NCBI GenBank assembly: GCA_001770415.1
Contig: MEQX01000068.1
Coordinates: forward strand, 1 to 36,215
Direction: 5' to 3'
DNA: 36,215 nucleotides
From: Betaproteobacteria bacterium RIFCSPLOWO2_02_FULL_63_19
GTDB lineage: Bacteria; Pseudomonadota; Gammaproteobacteria; Burkholderiales; SG8-39
Both the position numbers and the translations under genes were made by a program. The notes under the pieces are model-generated. The model was given only the letters and a program-made list of their open reading frames with translations, did not search any database and was not told the origin of the DNA. Position 1 is the first letter of the stretch. The number at the start of each line of letters is the position of its first letter. This document shows, in pieces, positions 27,701-36,215 of the stretch.

Positions 27701-30700
27701 CGGACAACAGCGAAATACGGACGCGGGGTTCGATGACCTGGAATGGTTCGCCTTCGACTTGCGTGAAACGCACGCGGAGGTTTTCGTGGCGCTCAATAAT
27801 CGCGTTGATGGCTCGTTCGAGCGCTTCGACGTCGAGTTTGCCGCGCAGACGCCAGGCACCCGGCATGTTGTACTCGGGGCTCGATCCGTTCAGCTTGTCG
27901 ATGAACCAGAGGCGCCGCTGCGCATAGGACAGGGGCAACAAAGCCGGACGTGTCATGGGTCGCAATGTCGGCACGACCTTGGCGGTTGCGCGTTGCGCTT
28001 CTTCGATGGCGCGCGCCAGCTGTCCGAGGCGCGGGGCGTCGAACAACGTGCGCACCGTGATCTCGACTTTGAAGACGTCACGCACGCGGCTCATGAGCTG
28101 CGCGGCCATCAGCGAATGTCCGCCCACGGCGAAGAAATCATCTTCTTCTCCGACGCGATCCAGGCCGAGGACCGACTCCCACATGCCGGCGAGCAAGCGT
28201 GCGACCTCGGTACGCGGCTCAACGAACCTTTCGTCGACGCGATCTACACCCCGTGGAACCGGCAACGCGCGCCGATCGATCTTGCCGCCCGGCGCCAACG
28301 GCCAGGCCGCCAAAACCACGATCGCCGAGGGCACCATGAATTCGGGCAGGTTCTTGCGCAATACGTCCAGAAGTTCGCGGCTCAGCTCGCGATCCGCGGC
28401 GCCGCGCAAGGGGTCATTGCCATAGCGGCTATAGTAAGAGCGGGGTACGTCCGCCGCGGCCTCCCGCCCAATCGATTGCGGCCGGAAGATGCAATCGTAC
28501 CGGCCCTGCGACGTAAACCGCTGCCACGCACATTGGATGCCCAGGCGCTGCGCGAAGATCATGATGGAATCGGGGTCATCGCCCGATGCGCGCCCGGCCG
28601 CCTCGCGCAGCTGACCGGCATTGGAAATGGCGGGATCGTGCAGCAGCCGGACCGCTTCGACGGCGCCGGCAACGCGTGCGTCGCGGATGCCGCGCACGCC
28701 GATCGATCCGTCGAACTCTTCGACGCGCCGTCGCCATTTCCCTGCCAGATCCCAATCGATCCACAGGTCCGGGTCTGCGATCGCCTCTTTTTCGCCGAGG
28801 CGCAACGTCACGTCATAGCGGAAGCGGCTCAACTCGTTGTCGTAGCTCCCGGCCTTCAATGCCGCCTCGGCGCTCCCCACTCTTTCCCAGCGGCGCGCCA
28901 GTTCCATGAAGAGGGCCGGATCGACGGCAAGTTCTTTCTCGTTGCGGCGCGCCTGTACCAGCCGCCGTTGCAGTTCGCCGAGCGACATCGAGTCCGCTGC
29001 CTTGAACAGCTCAACCGACACACAAAACGCGTCGAGCAGCAGCGCGCTGCGGATATCACCGAGAAAGATATGGCCGCCTCGCCTGGTGACGCGGACCGCT
29101 TCGGCGAGCACCACCAGCAGATAGGCGATGTCGGGGAAGTACTGCACGACTGAGTTCAAAACCACCAGATCCACGCTGTCGTCGGGCATGAATGACAGTT
29201 CGTGGGCCGCGCCCCGGTGCAGCGTCACGCGATCCAGATCGGAACGTGTCCGACGAAGCTGGTCCAACTGGGCGAGCGCCGACGCGGACACGTCGACGCC
29301 GACATAGCTTTCGCATTGCGGAGCCACCCGGGTAAGCAGCAGTCCGGTACCGCAGCCGATCTCCAGCACGCGGCGCGGCCGAAGTGCCCGCAGTCGCCGC
29401 ACCGTTTCAGCGACCCATAGATGCATCTCTTCGGCCGCGATCGGTCCGCCTGTGTAGCTGCTGTTCCAGCCGAGGATATTGAAATCACTGACGGCCTCTG
29501 GCCCCTGGGCGGCATGTGTCTCGTCGTAGAGCTGCTGCCAATGCCGGATGTGCGAGGTCTGCGCTTCGACAGCGGCCGCCTCGTCTTCGCGGCCGATAAC
29601 GTACCCAAGCATCTGCTGCTGCTCGCCTTCACCATGGACGATCACCAGCGCGTCCTGCACGCGCTCGTGCCGGCGCAGGGTCTCTTCGATTTCGCCCAGC
29701 TCTATGCGGAAACCGCGCAGCTTCACTTGCTCGTCGACCCGGCCGATAAACTCGAGCGAGCCGTCGAAGCGCCAGCGCACAAGGTCACCGGTGCGGTACA
29801 TGCGCGCACCCGGCGGACCATGCGGTGCGGCGACAAAGCGCGCGGCCGTCAGTGCCCCGCGCCGGTGGTATCCGCGGGCGAGACTCGCGCCGGCGACGTA
29901 GAGCTCGCCGTCCACGCCGATCGGCACCGGCTCAAGCGCGGAGTCCAGTACGTACACATAGGTGTCGCGTACCGGCGTCCCGATCGGCGGGCTCAGTGAG
30001 CCCGACAGCGGACCGCTCATCGTCGCGCAGACGGTGGTCTCGGTCGGGCCATAAGCGTTGATGAATCGCCGGCCGCGCGACCAGCGCTCGACCAGCTCCG
30101 GCGGACACCGTTCACCGGCCACGACCAGGGTTTCGAGCGGAATGTCATCGCGGGACAAGGTCGCCAGCACAGTCGGCGGAAGCGTCGCATGCGTCACGCG
30201 CTGCCGCGCCAGCAGCTCGCCCAGCAGCGAGCCGGTGCGCTCATCGTCTTGCGGCAATATCAGCGCCGCTCCGTTGCAAAGCGCCATGACGGCTTCCCAC
30301 AGCGACGCATCGAAGTTAAGCGATGCGAACTGCAGGATGCGCGAGGCCGCGGTGACGCCGAGGCGCTCGGCCTGATCCCGGCTGAGACTGGCGACGCCCG
30401 CGTGCGTCACGACGACTCCCTTGGGAACTCCCGTGGATCCAGACGTGTAGATGACGTAAGCCGGATGGCTGGCCGACGTCGGTACCTTCGGATTGACTGC
30501 CGGTGAGTCCGCCAGTGAAGCCGCGACAAATGCCTGTCGGTCGAGAACGAGGGCCGGCGCGGCATCGGCAAGCATGTGCGCGATGCGCGCCTCGGGATAA
30601 CTCGGATCGAGCGGTACATAGGCTGCGCCTGCCTTCAGCGTCGCCAGCACGGCGATCCACATCTCGCACGAACGGCCAAGCGCAATGCCGACTCGCGTTT

Positions 30701-32369
30701 CCGGGCCCACGCCCTTTCCAATCAGATAGTGCGCGAGCTGATTCGCTCGGGTATTGAGTTCCCCGTAGCTGGGTGAACCTTCGGCCGAGACGATCGCGAC
30801 GGCATCCGGACAACGCTCTGCTTGCTCCTCGAACATCTCGGGCAACGTTGCCTGAGAGAGCGGCAGCGCAAAGCCGTCCAGTGGTTCCAGCAAGCGTCGC
30901 CGCTCGTCACTCGTCAACGGCTCAAGTCGAGCCACGGGCACGTCCGGTCGTGCGGCTGCGTCTGCGAGCAAGGCCACGAAATGCCGCGCCATCTGCACGA
31001 TTCGCCAGCGGTCGAAAAGATCACGGTTGTAGACCCACACGAATTCCACCCCGCCTCCACACTCGACCGCGTGCAGCTCGAGATCGACGCGCACGGTCAA
31101 CTCGCCGCTTTCCACGCGCGAGACCTCCAGATCCTTCAGTCGCGCAGCGCTGTCCGGCGCGTTCTGCAGCGCGAACGCAACCTGGAACAGCGGGGTTGAG
31201 CCGAGATCGCGTTCAGGTGAAAGTTCCGCGACCAGCCGTTCAAATGGAACGCTTTGGTGTTGATACGCATCGAGCGTCGTGTTGCGCACTTCGCCAAGCA
31301 ACTCCCGAAAGCTTGTACCGCGACGGATACGGACCCGCATCACGAGCGAGTTCACGAAGAAGCCGATCAGCGATTCGAGGGCCGTCTCCTCGCGGTTTGC
31401 GATCGGCGAGCCGACCACAATGTCATCCTGCCCGCTGTATCGTTGGAGCAGCATTGCGAGCGCCGAGAGCAACGTCATGTACAGCGTGGCCTCGCGCTCG
31501 TGCGTAAGTCGCAGGACCGGCTCGAGCCGCTCAGGGGAGATCGTGGCATGCACGGCGTTGGCGACGAACGTCTGCATCGTGGGTCGCGGGCGGTCCGCGG
31601 GCAGTTTCAAGCGCTCGGGGATGCCGAGCAGCTGCTCCTTCCAGTACGCCAGCCCGTCGGCCAAACCACCGGCGTCCATCCAGTCCCGCTGCCACAGGGC
31701 AAAATCGGCGTATTGCACACGCAGCGGCGCAAGCGGGTTCTCGCGTCCCTCCGCGAACGCCTGATACAGCAGGGCGAACTCGCGACCGAGCACACCGACC
31801 GACCAGCCGTCGGACACGATGTGGTGGCAGGTCAAGAGCAGGATGTGCTCCTCCTCGGCAAGCCGAAGCACGTTCGCGCGCAGCAATGGCCCGTGGAGCA
31901 AATCGAAGGGTTCCCGCCACTCCCGGCGCGTCGCGGCCTCGATGGCCTCCCCGCGTGCCTCCTCGTTGAAACAGCTGATGTCATGCACCGGCACGGCAAT
32001 ATGAAGGCTTGGTTCAATGACCTGCACCGGCTGGCCGTCGATCGGCACGAAGCGTGTACGCAGGACTTCATGTCGATCGACTATCGTGTTGATGGCGCGT
32101 GTAAGAGCGTCGAGATCGAGCTCGCCGCGCAGACGCATGGCCTCTGGCATGTTGTACTCGGCGCTCGTGCCGCCGAGCTGATCGAGGAACCAAAGGCGTT
32201 GCTGAGCGTAGGAAAGCGGTATGCGTTCCGGACGCGTCTGCGGACCCAGCGGCGTGGACGGCGCGGTGTTCGGCTTCACATATGACCAGCCGGTCCCGTC
32301 CCACCAGACGGACTTCCCCGTCTCGGTGTCGTATGCCATTTCGCCGATTCTGAACTGTTCGTCAGGCAC
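21729..32369 (-). CDS. NRPS, three modules: C-A(Phe)-nMT-T, C-A(Thr)-T, C-A(Gly)-T
   Basis: The product is about 3546 residues. Domains by approximate residue: N-terminal extension 1-50 with WWDGTGW; C1 (HHIVSDG near 185); A1 ([11 protein letters not shown] near 640, AYGPTETT near 775) with an N-methyltransferase inserted after the A8 region, about 940-1315 (VLEIGCGTG near 1004); T1 with VGGHSL near 1420; C2 (HHIVSDA near 1607); A2 ([11 protein letters not shown] near 2060); T2 near 2460; C3 (HHIAADG near 2637); A3 ([11 protein letters not shown] near 3095); T3 near 3480; C-terminal helix ending [15 protein letters not shown]. Codes by eye: A1 DAWTVAAVCK (Phe), A2 DFWNVGMVHK (Thr), A3 DILQLGLIWK (Gly). 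It should therefore add N-Me-Phe, Thr and Gly. I chose GTG 32369, with GGAA 6 nt upstream and an 8-bp overlap (GTGCCTGA) with the previous stop; GTG 32381 is the alternative. Gene spacing to both NRPS neighbours implies one operon. Confidence 0.96.
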   Translation of the reverse strand: MPDEQFRIGEMAYDTETGKSVWWDGTGWSYVKPNTAPSTPLGPQTRPERIPLSYAQQRLWFLDQLGGTSAEYNMPEAMRLRGELDLDALTRAINTIVDRHEVLRTRFVPIDGQPVQVIEPSLHIAVPVHDISCFNEEARGEAIEAATRREWREPFDLLHGPLLRANVLRLAEEEHILLLTCHHIVSDGWSVGVLGREFALLYQAFAEGRENPLAPLRVQYADFALWQRDWMDAGGLADGLAYWKEQLLGIPERLKLPADRPRPTMQTFVANAVHATISPERLEPVLRLTHEREATLYMTLLSALAMLLQRYSGQDDIVVGSPIANREETALESLIGFFVNSLVMRVRIRRGTSFRELLGEVRNTTLDAYQHQSVPFERLVAELSPERDLGSTPLFQVAFALQNAPDSAARLKDLEVSRVESGELTVRVDLELHAVECGGGVEFVWVYNRDLFDRWRIVQMARHFVALLADAAARPDVPVARLEPLTSDERRRLLEPLDGFALPLSQATLPEMFEEQAERCPDAVAIVSAEGSPSYGELNTRANQLAHYLIGKGVGPETRVGIALGRSCEMWIAVLATLKAGAAYVPLDPSYPEARIAHMLADAAPALVLDRQAFVAASLADSPAVNPKVPTSASHPAYVIYTSGSTGVPKGVVVTHAGVASLSRDQAERLGVTAASRILQFASLNFDASLWEAVMALCNGAALILPQDDERTGSLLGELLARQRVTHATLPPTVLATLSRDDIPLETLVVAGERCPPELVERWSRGRRFINAYGPTETTVCATMSGPLSGSLSPPIGTPVRDTYVYVLDSALEPVPIGVDGELYVAGASLARGYHRRGALTAARFVAAPHGPPGARMYRTGDLVRWRFDGSLEFIGRVDEQVKLRGFRIELGEIEETLRRHERVQDALVIVHGEGEQQQMLGYVIGREDEAAAVEAQTSHIRHWQQLYDETHAAQGPEAVSDFNILGWNSSYTGGPIAAEEMHLWVAETVRRLRALRPRRVLEIGCGTGLLLTRVAPQCESYVGVDVSASALAQLDQLRRTRSDLDRVTLHRGAAHELSFMPDDSVDLVVLNSVVQYFPDIAYLLVVLAEAVRVTRRGGHIFLGDIRSALLLDAFCVSVELFKAADSMSLGELQRRLVQARRNEKELAVDPALFMELARRWERVGSAEAALKAGSYDNELSRFRYDVTLRLGEKEAIADPDLWIDWDLAGKWRRRVEEFDGSIGVRGIRDARVAGAVEAVRLLHDPAISNAGQLREAAGRASGDDPDSIMIFAQRLGIQCAWQRFTSQGRYDCIFRPQSIGREAAADVPRSYYSRYGNDPLRGAADRELSRELLDVLRKNLPEFMVPSAIVVLAAWPLAPGGKIDRRALPVPRGVDRVDERFVEPRTEVARLLAGMWESVLGLDRVGEEDDFFAVGGHSLMAAQLMSRVRDVFKVEITVRTLFDAPRLGQLARAIEEAQRATAKVVPTLRPMTRPALLPLSYAQRRLWFIDKLNGSSPEYNMPGAWRLRGKLDVEALERAINAIIERHENLRVRFTQVEGEPFQVIEPRVRISLLSEAARYEDVEAALRDQAGEPFDLGRGPLMRARLLRLGEDDHVLLWTCHHIVSDAWSTGVLHRECAALYQAFREGRGNPLAPLPVQYADFALWQRSWLEGEAIDHGLEYWKRQLAGIPDRLELPADRPRPVRQTFVANAITVTLPQHRLEALKRLAQSERATLYMALLSTFVALMERYTGQQDVVVGSPIANRQEKLLEDLIGFFVNSLVIRIGVRPDATFRDLLREVRRVTLEAYQHQEIPFERLVEMLAVDRSRDSAPVFQVVFALQNAPTFEQSLQDLQIEPIAVADTSVRFDLEVHGTELDDGLQLSWVYNRDLFDGWRIEQMARHYLALLDAAVAQPDLSLRRLGVLGVEERRYLLEGVNAGRALEVRGTLRDVFEAQVARSPGAVAVVVEGESITYGELNARANALAHYLLRHGVGPETLVGIALERSSQMVAAMVAVIKAGGAYLPLEPEYPEARRQAILADAAPVLVIGPDTFEALGEEPLSDPPRVALLPDYPAYVIYTSGSTGTPKGVLVTHRNVLRLFAATEPCYRFGPRDVWTMFHSVAFDFSVWEIWGALLYGGRVVVVPRTVTRSPAEFLALLVDQQVTVLNQTPSAFYQLMQADAENPALGDRLRLRHVVFGGEALELGRLEPWYHRHPEDAPRLANMYGITETTVHVSYLALDRELTRTAGASLVGVNLDDLRIYVLDAGLEPVPLGVGGELYIAGAGLARGYLYRPGLTAERFVADPYHPEPGGRMYRTGDLARRRAGGVLEFMGRADQQVKIRGFRIELGEIEAQLSRHAAVAQAAVVAREDGPAGKQLVAYLVLNAPVEESSLRHALAQCLPEYMIPAAFVFLRELPLTQNGKIDRRALPSPERQLEGYRAPCSPAEEILCGIFADVLKLERVGIDDDFFDLGGHSLLATRVASRVRATLNVDLPIRTLFEASTVADLAPRLRRNATVREPLRPQYRPERIPLSYAQQRLWFLYRIEGANPAYNIPLVLRLKGRVDGKALDLALRDVVERHEILRTIYPEDDGVPWQKVLTCEEAGVRLIRGGSTATQAANVAFELREEIPVRAWLFAPDAGDHILMLAVHHIAADGWSLGPLARDLSEAYRARLHGDAPPWRPLDVQYRDYAIWQRKWLADAIPRQMAFWRAAMAGAPDELRLPFDHPRPAVMSYRGNAVFARVDAVSHRRLREFARANGASLFMVMQAALAALLFKIGAGDDIPIGTPIACRGERAAEQLVGLFMNTLVLRTDVSGNPTFRELVRRVRTFALNAYEGQDLPFEQLVEELKPERSLARNPLFQVMLLFEQAGQSEFALPGLVVSDEPYSGGIARFDLTLSVRERLDTRGEALGIDAGLEYSADLFEQSTAESIAMRFVRLLLSAVADPDVPLHRLDILDPAERRGLLAGAAGAQDVLARRPGVTELFSEQVARTPKANALVFGDEVLTYADLGARAHRLAMHLAAQGIGPECRVGIEIERSVELVVALLGVLEAGAAYLPLDPEYPKARRVDMLSDAAPAIVVTSDTVRKSPEGGTEMPRRPESTHPAYVIYTSGSTGRPKGVVIPHGALSTFIEAVAKHVAFGPGDRHLAVTTIGFDISILEILVPLCRGAEVWVADRETARDPVRLAALIRAGKITSMQATPSHWHMLVEQDPECLADLRILSGGEALPRDLAQALHERGAEVLNLYGPTEATIWASATQVNAADFAPSATGVVTIGRPLANYRMYVLDPCLEPVPVGVAGELYVAGPVLARGYLNRPALTAERFIADPHGASDERMYRTGDLARWRDDGTLEFLGRADEQAKVRGFRVEPGEIEALLKRIETVADAAVVVRNQVLVAYVVPNPGLAPDAEALRRTLAERLPDYMIPAAFTTLERMPATPNGKLDRLALPDPAWTIGAHREPGSTQEATVRDIFVDVLGLERVGVDDDFFAIGGHSLLATRLASRIRDVFQVELPLKAIFEHPTAAGVARVLAEVEELTRQIDQMSSEEIQALLQQEERI

Positions 32370-35300
32370 GGGGGATTCCACGGCGTTTCACGGCAGCTGG
32401 GTTGGCATGACGCGAGGGTGAGGGCGGCTGGCCGCGTTGCTCGGCGATGGCGCGTGCAAGCCCGGCAACCGTCGGGGCGTCAAAGAGCGTGCGGATCGAG
32501 ATCTCGACGGACAGCGCAGTTCGCGCCCGGCCCACGAGCTGGGTCGCCGACAATGAATGGCCTCCCAGCTCAAAGAAATTTGCGTCCGCCCCGACGCGAT
32601 CGAGCTGAAGCACCTCGGCGAAGAGTGCACTGAGCGTCTGCTCCACCGGCGTTCGCGGCGCGCGATACTCGACGGTCTGCCGCTCCGGAGCGGGCAATGC
32701 GCGGCGGTCGAGTTTGCCGCTCGGGTTGCGCGGCAGCACATCTAGCAGCACGAAGCTGGAGGGCACCATCGCGTCGGGCAAGTGCGCTGCCAAATGCGCG
32801 CGCAAGGCTGTCCGATCGAGCGTCGCCGGCGCCACGTACGCGACCAGTTGTATGCCGTGCCCGTCGTCCCTTGCCACGACCGCCCGATCAACAACGCCCG
32901 CGCAATCGGCGAGCACACCTTCGATCTCACCGATCTCGATGCGCACCCCGCGCAGCTTGAGCTGCTGGTCGGCGCGGCCGACGAACTCCAGCTCACCATC
33001 GGCGCGCAAGAATGCGAGATCGCCAGTCCGATACATGCGCGCGGCCGGAGCGCCGTGCGGATCGGCGACGAACCGCTCTGCGGTCAATGCTGCCCGATTG
33101 AGGTATCCCCGCGCGAGCCCGACGCCTGCGATGTACAGTTCACCGGTGACGCCCACCGGCGAGGGCTCGAGCGCGCTGTCAAGGACGTAGAGACGATAGT
33201 TCGGGAGGGGCGCGCCGATGGAGACACGATTTCCCGTCACGGCGCCCGCGGTTGCGTCGATGCATGCCTCGGTAGGGCCGTAAACATTGAGAATCCGCCT
33301 GGCGACGCCGGCAGCGCTCAGGCGATCCGCAAGACGCTGCGGCAGCGACTCGCCGCCGACGACCAGTGTCTCCAGTCCGGCGGGTAGAGTCCCCGAATCG
33401 TGCATCGTCTCAATGAGGCTCGGTGTCCCGTCCAGCACTGAAACCCGATGGCGGCGCGCGTCGGTGAATTCCGCAAGGACCACGCACGTGGCGCCCGCCA
33501 GGAGTGGACACAGAATCTGTTCGAGCAGCGGGTCCACGCCGACGGGGCTCGTCACCGCGACTCTGCTCGCCGCGTCGATGCCCAAGTACTCGCGGAACGT
33601 CTGGATCTTGTTCGCGAGCGCCCGATGGGATACGACGACGCCCTTAGGCGCCCCGCTCGAGCCAGACGTAAAGATCGCGTAGGCCGGATGCTCGGGCAGC
33701 AACGGCGCGTTGCGTTCGTCATCACGCACCTCGTGCTCCGACATGTGTGCGGCGTCCACCGGGGCGTCGAGCACGATCCGCGGCTTGGCTTCGGCCAGCA
33801 TGGATTCGATACGCGCTCGCGGAAGATCGGGATCGAGCGGCAGGAAGGCCGCGCCCGCCTTGAGCACCGCGAGCAGCGTCACGACCAGTTGAGTCGATCG
33901 AGACAGTGAGACCCCGACGAAGCTCTCCGGCGCGGCGCCCCGTGCAATGAGATGGCGCGCCAGCTGATTCGCACGGGCGTTGAGATCGCGATAGCTGATC
34001 GACTCGTCGTTGCAGATGACCGCAATGGCATCCGGTGTTCGCGCCGCCTGCGCTTCCAGCAGCGCCGGAATGAGGTCGGGCAAAACTTCGCAAACGCGCA
34101 AGCTTTGGACCGCGGCGGACCGAATTCCAAGGCGATAAACGGGCGCGTCCGGATCCGCGACCAGCGTCTCGATTAGTCGCGTCAACTCCGCCCCAATTCG
34201 CGCCACGGTCTCCGGATCGAGCCGTGCCGGGTCGAATTCGAGCCCGATGTGCAGGCGCTCGCCCGGAACCACCAGCAGGCTCATCGGGTAGTGCGTCGCG
34301 TCGTACCCTTCGACTGCCGTTACTCGGGGCGCTTGGCCGCCTTGAGCGGTGTCGACGACGCTCGGGTAATTCTCAAATATCATCAGCGTGTCGAAGAGCT
34401 CCGTCGCGCCTGCGGCACGCTGGATCTCCGCCAGTCCGGTATGCTCGTAGGGAAGCATTCGCGACTGGCCTTGCTGAAGGTCCTTGAGCAATTCCGACAC
34501 CGGTTGCCCGGGCCGTACGCGCGCGCGCCGCGGCACGGTATTGATGAAAAGACCGATCATCTGCTCGACGCCGGAAAGGTCGGCCGGGCGGCCGGAGACG
34601 GTCACACCGAACACAACGTCGTCGCGGCCGGTGAAGCGTCCGAGCACGATCGCCCACAATCCCTCCATCACCGCATTGAGTGTCAGTCCGCGGAACCGGG
34701 CATATTGCCGCAGGCGCGCCGTGAACTCACCGGAGAGCTCGCGCGACCAGCGCCGCGGTTGTGCCGCTGGCGGGCGATGGTGCTCCGCGGGCGCGAGCCG
34801 CGTCCCGCAGTCGAGATCGGCGAGGTAGTCGCGCCACGCGGCCAGTGCGGCCTCGCGGTCCTGCTTCGTGAGCCACCGCAGATAGTCCCTGTATGGACGC
34901 GCGGGCGGCAGTGCGTCGATGTCGCCGCCGTTGCGATACAGAAGCAGGAGCTCGCCCAAGAACAGCGGCATCGACCAACCGTCCATGAGCGCGTGGTGCA
35001 GGGTGACTGCGAGGACGCTCCGCTCCCGGCTCGCTCGCATCAATATTGCGCGGATGAGCGGCCCGATTGCCAGAGCGAATCGATCGCTGCGATCGGCGAG
35101 GAGCAACTCGCTGCGTCGGGACTCCTGGGTTGCGTCTTCCTCGCGCCAGCGGAATCCTAGGGAGTTCGCGACCACCTGCACCGGGCGGTTCAGTCCTTCG
35201 TGCCGGATCGCGACACGCAGGTTGGCGTGACGGCGCAGCAACGCATCAATGGCCGCCCGCAGCCGTGGCGCATCGACCGTGCCTTCAAGATGCACCTCGA

Positions 35301-36215
35301 CCTGTACGTTGTAGACGTCGCGGGCGCTTCCATCGTACAGCGCGTGGAAGGCCAGCCCCTCCTGCAGCGGCGAGAGCGGCAGGACGTCCTCGAGTCCCGG
35401 ATAAGCGGCCTCGAGCATTTCGACTTCGGCTTGCGACAAGGCCACGAGCGGGAAGTCCGACGGCGTGTGCCCGCCTTCGGGCAGGCGCGCCATCGACTCG
35501 AGCGCGCTCCTCCATCGCTGCGCCCAGCCGCGCACTTGGGATTCCGATAGGTGCCTGCTCGACCAGCTCCACGTCGCCGACAGGGAACCGTTCACCGATT
35601 GTGCATTGATGCGCAGAATGTGCGAGAGCGGCGTCGCCGGGTCCGCTTCAAGGCTCAACCTATCCGTTTGCGCGCCGTCGAAGCGCCCGAGGTAGTTGAA
35701 CTCAATCTGCGGCGGGCGCTTCCGGGCGAGTCGGGGCGCGGCGTCGCTATTGAGATAGCGGAGCAGCCCATAGCCCACCCCGCGTCCGGGCACGGCACGC
35801 AGTTGCTCCTTCACGCGTTTGAGCGCGCGGTCAACATCCTCGCCGGCGACGTCGCCGACGTCGAGCCGAACGGGGAACAGGCTCGTGAACCAGCCGACCG
35901 TGCGCGAGAGATCGAAGCGGTCCGACTCTCGGCCATGGCCTTCAAGATCGACGAGCAGCGGCCCGCAACGCTCCGCCCCGACAGCGATTGCCAGCGCGGC
36001 AAGCAACACGTCGTCGATGCCGGCGTGGAACACCGTCGGCACGCTCGTCGAGATTGCCGAGGTCAACGCCGGCGATAGCTCGATGCTCAGGTGGCGCGCC
36101 GTCGCGACGGTATCGAGGACTGGATCGAGCCGGGCATCGGCGATCAGCATGCCGCCGTCTTCGAGAATCGCCTCCCATGCCGGCAGCTGCGCGAGCACCG
36201 CGGGGGAGGTTGCCT
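32362..36215 (-). CDS. NRPS, 3' part only (5' end outside window): (E)-C-A-T
   Basis: The reading frame runs off the right edge, so the N-terminal modules are missing. Visible parts in order: the C-terminal two thirds of an epimerisation domain (36215 to about 35480; [29 protein letters not shown]); a C domain of the kind that follows E ([13 protein letters not shown] near 35380, HHALMDG near 34995); an A domain ([11 protein letters not shown] near 33660, VYGPTEA near 33275, YRTGDLAF near 33030, SGKLDR near 32715); a T domain ([10 protein letters not shown] near 32555); and a Pro/Arg-rich C-terminal tail without a clear docking helix. The A code reads DPEDVGVIDK. Acidic residues at positions 2-4 and 9 of the pocket suggest a basic substrate (Orn, Lys or Arg type), an inference with no exact match. 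The E domain means the preceding residue is D-configured. The stop overlaps the next NRPS gene. Confidence 0.95.
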   Translation of the reverse strand, partial: ATSPAVLAQLPAWEAILEDGGMLIADARLDPVLDTVATARHLSIELSPALTSAISTSVPTVFHAGIDDVLLAALAIAVGAERCGPLLVDLEGHGRESDRFDLSRTVGWFTSLFPVRLDVGDVAGEDVDRALKRVKEQLRAVPGRGVGYGLLRYLNSDAAPRLARKRPPQIEFNYLGRFDGAQTDRLSLEADPATPLSHILRINAQSVNGSLSATWSWSSRHLSESQVRGWAQRWRSALESMARLPEGGHTPSDFPLVALSQAEVEMLEAAYPGLEDVLPLSPLQEGLAFHALYDGSARDVYNVQVEVHLEGTVDAPRLRAAIDALLRRHANLRVAIRHEGLNRPVQVVANSLGFRWREEDATQESRRSELLLADRSDRFALAIGPLIRAILMRASRERSVLAVTLHHALMDGWSMPLFLGELLLLYRNGGDIDALPPARPYRDYLRWLTKQDREAALAAWRDYLADLDCGTRLAPAEHHRPPAAQPRRWSRELSGEFTARLRQYARFRGLTLNAVMEGLWAIVLGRFTGRDDVVFGVTVSGRPADLSGVEQMIGLFINTVPRRARVRPGQPVSELLKDLQQGQSRMLPYEHTGLAEIQRAAGATELFDTLMIFENYPSVVDTAQGGQAPRVTAVEGYDATHYPMSLLVVPGERLHIGLEFDPARLDPETVARIGAELTRLIETLVADPDAPVYRLGIRSAAVQSLRVCEVLPDLIPALLEAQAARTPDAIAVICNDESISYRDLNARANQLARHLIARGAAPESFVGVSLSRSTQLVVTLLAVLKAGAAFLPLDPDLPRARIESMLAEAKPRIVLDAPVDAAHMSEHEVRDDERNAPLLPEHPAYAIFTSGSSGAPKGVVVSHRALANKIQTFREYLGIDAASRVAVTSPVGVDPLLEQILCPLLAGATCVVLAEFTDARRHRVSVLDGTPSLIETMHDSGTLPAGLETLVVGGESLPQRLADRLSAAGVARRILNVYGPTEACIDATAGAVTGNRVSIGAPLPNYRLYVLDSALEPSPVGVTGELYIAGVGLARGYLNRAALTAERFVADPHGAPAARMYRTGDLAFLRADGELEFVGRADQQLKLRGVRIEIGEIEGVLADCAGVVDRAVVARDDGHGIQLVAYVAPATLDRTALRAHLAAHLPDAMVPSSFVLLDVLPRNPSGKLDRRALPAPERQTVEYRAPRTPVEQTLSALFAEVLQLDRVGADANFFELGGHSLSATQLVGRARTALSVEISIRTLFDAPTVAGLARAIAEQRGQPPSPSRHANPAAVKRRGIPRA

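Noticed and set aside
27267..29153. A 628-codon open frame on the plus strand opposite the NRPS
   Set aside because: It lies antisense to well-supported C, A and nMT domains and has no family motif. Long antisense frames are expected in GC-rich NRPS DNA. The same applies to plus-strand frames at 16041-17195, 18126-19076, 23100-24707 and 31254-32285.
1..36215. tRNA, rRNA, CRISPR arrays, insertion sequences or attachment sites
   Set aside because: I saw no tRNA-like cloverleaf, no spaced repeat array, and no transposase or integrase frame; the ParA-like gene alone is not evidence of a mobile element.

Overview
The window is GC-rich, densely coded DNA in the style of a proteobacterium; I would guess beta- or gammaproteobacteria, but no ribosomal or other marker gene is present to settle it. 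It holds the downstream half of a nonribosomal peptide (NRPS) gene cluster and its accessory genes. To the left is what looks like the cluster border, two ordinary aromatic-acid decarboxylase-type genes. The start of the assembly line lies beyond the right edge.

Layout, left to right. Positions 89-2680 (minus) hold a UbiD-family decarboxylase and an ACMSD-like amidohydrolase. Positions 2884-4141 (plus) hold a ParA-like ATPase and a DUF697-type membrane protein. Positions 4193-8444 (minus) read as one probable operon: a second DUF697-type protein, a secreted Cys-containing protein, a small two-helix membrane protein, a cyclic-peptide-export ABC transporter, and an SPFH (prohibitin/flotillin-like) protein whose start overlaps the exporter stop by 8 bp. 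Positions 8685-10322 (plus) hold an Sfp-type phosphopantetheinyl transferase and a type II thioesterase. Positions 10445-13309 (minus) hold a lipoprotein, a ZZ-zinc-finger/trypsin-like protein and an MbtH-like protein. Positions 13323-36215 (minus) hold three consecutive NRPS genes, the first cut by the window edge.

NRPS order is (E)-C-A-T | C-A(nMT)-T-C-A-T-C-A-T | C-A-T-E-C-A-T-TE. Specificity residues read by eye give, in order: a probable basic residue (DPEDVGVIDK), Phe on a module with an embedded N-methyltransferase (DAWTVAAVCK), Thr (DFWNVGMVHK), Gly (DILQLGLIWK), Val followed by epimerisation (DAFWLGGTFK), and a last residue with an unusual code (DPRHLAFLAK). The inferred tail is D-residue, basic residue, N-Me-Phe, Thr, Gly, D-Val, X, released by the terminal thioesterase. 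A SyrD/PvdE-type exporter suggests a secreted, possibly cyclic peptide. The PPTase primes the carrier domains, the type II thioesterase clears misloaded ones, and the MbtH-like protein supports adenylation.

The least expected part is the accessory set: an SPFH protein coupled to the exporter, two DUF697 paralogues, a ParA-like ATPase, a large lipoprotein, and a ZZ-finger fused to a protease-like fold directly behind MbtH. Together they may form a membrane platform for peptide assembly, export or self-protection. That is inference from gene order.
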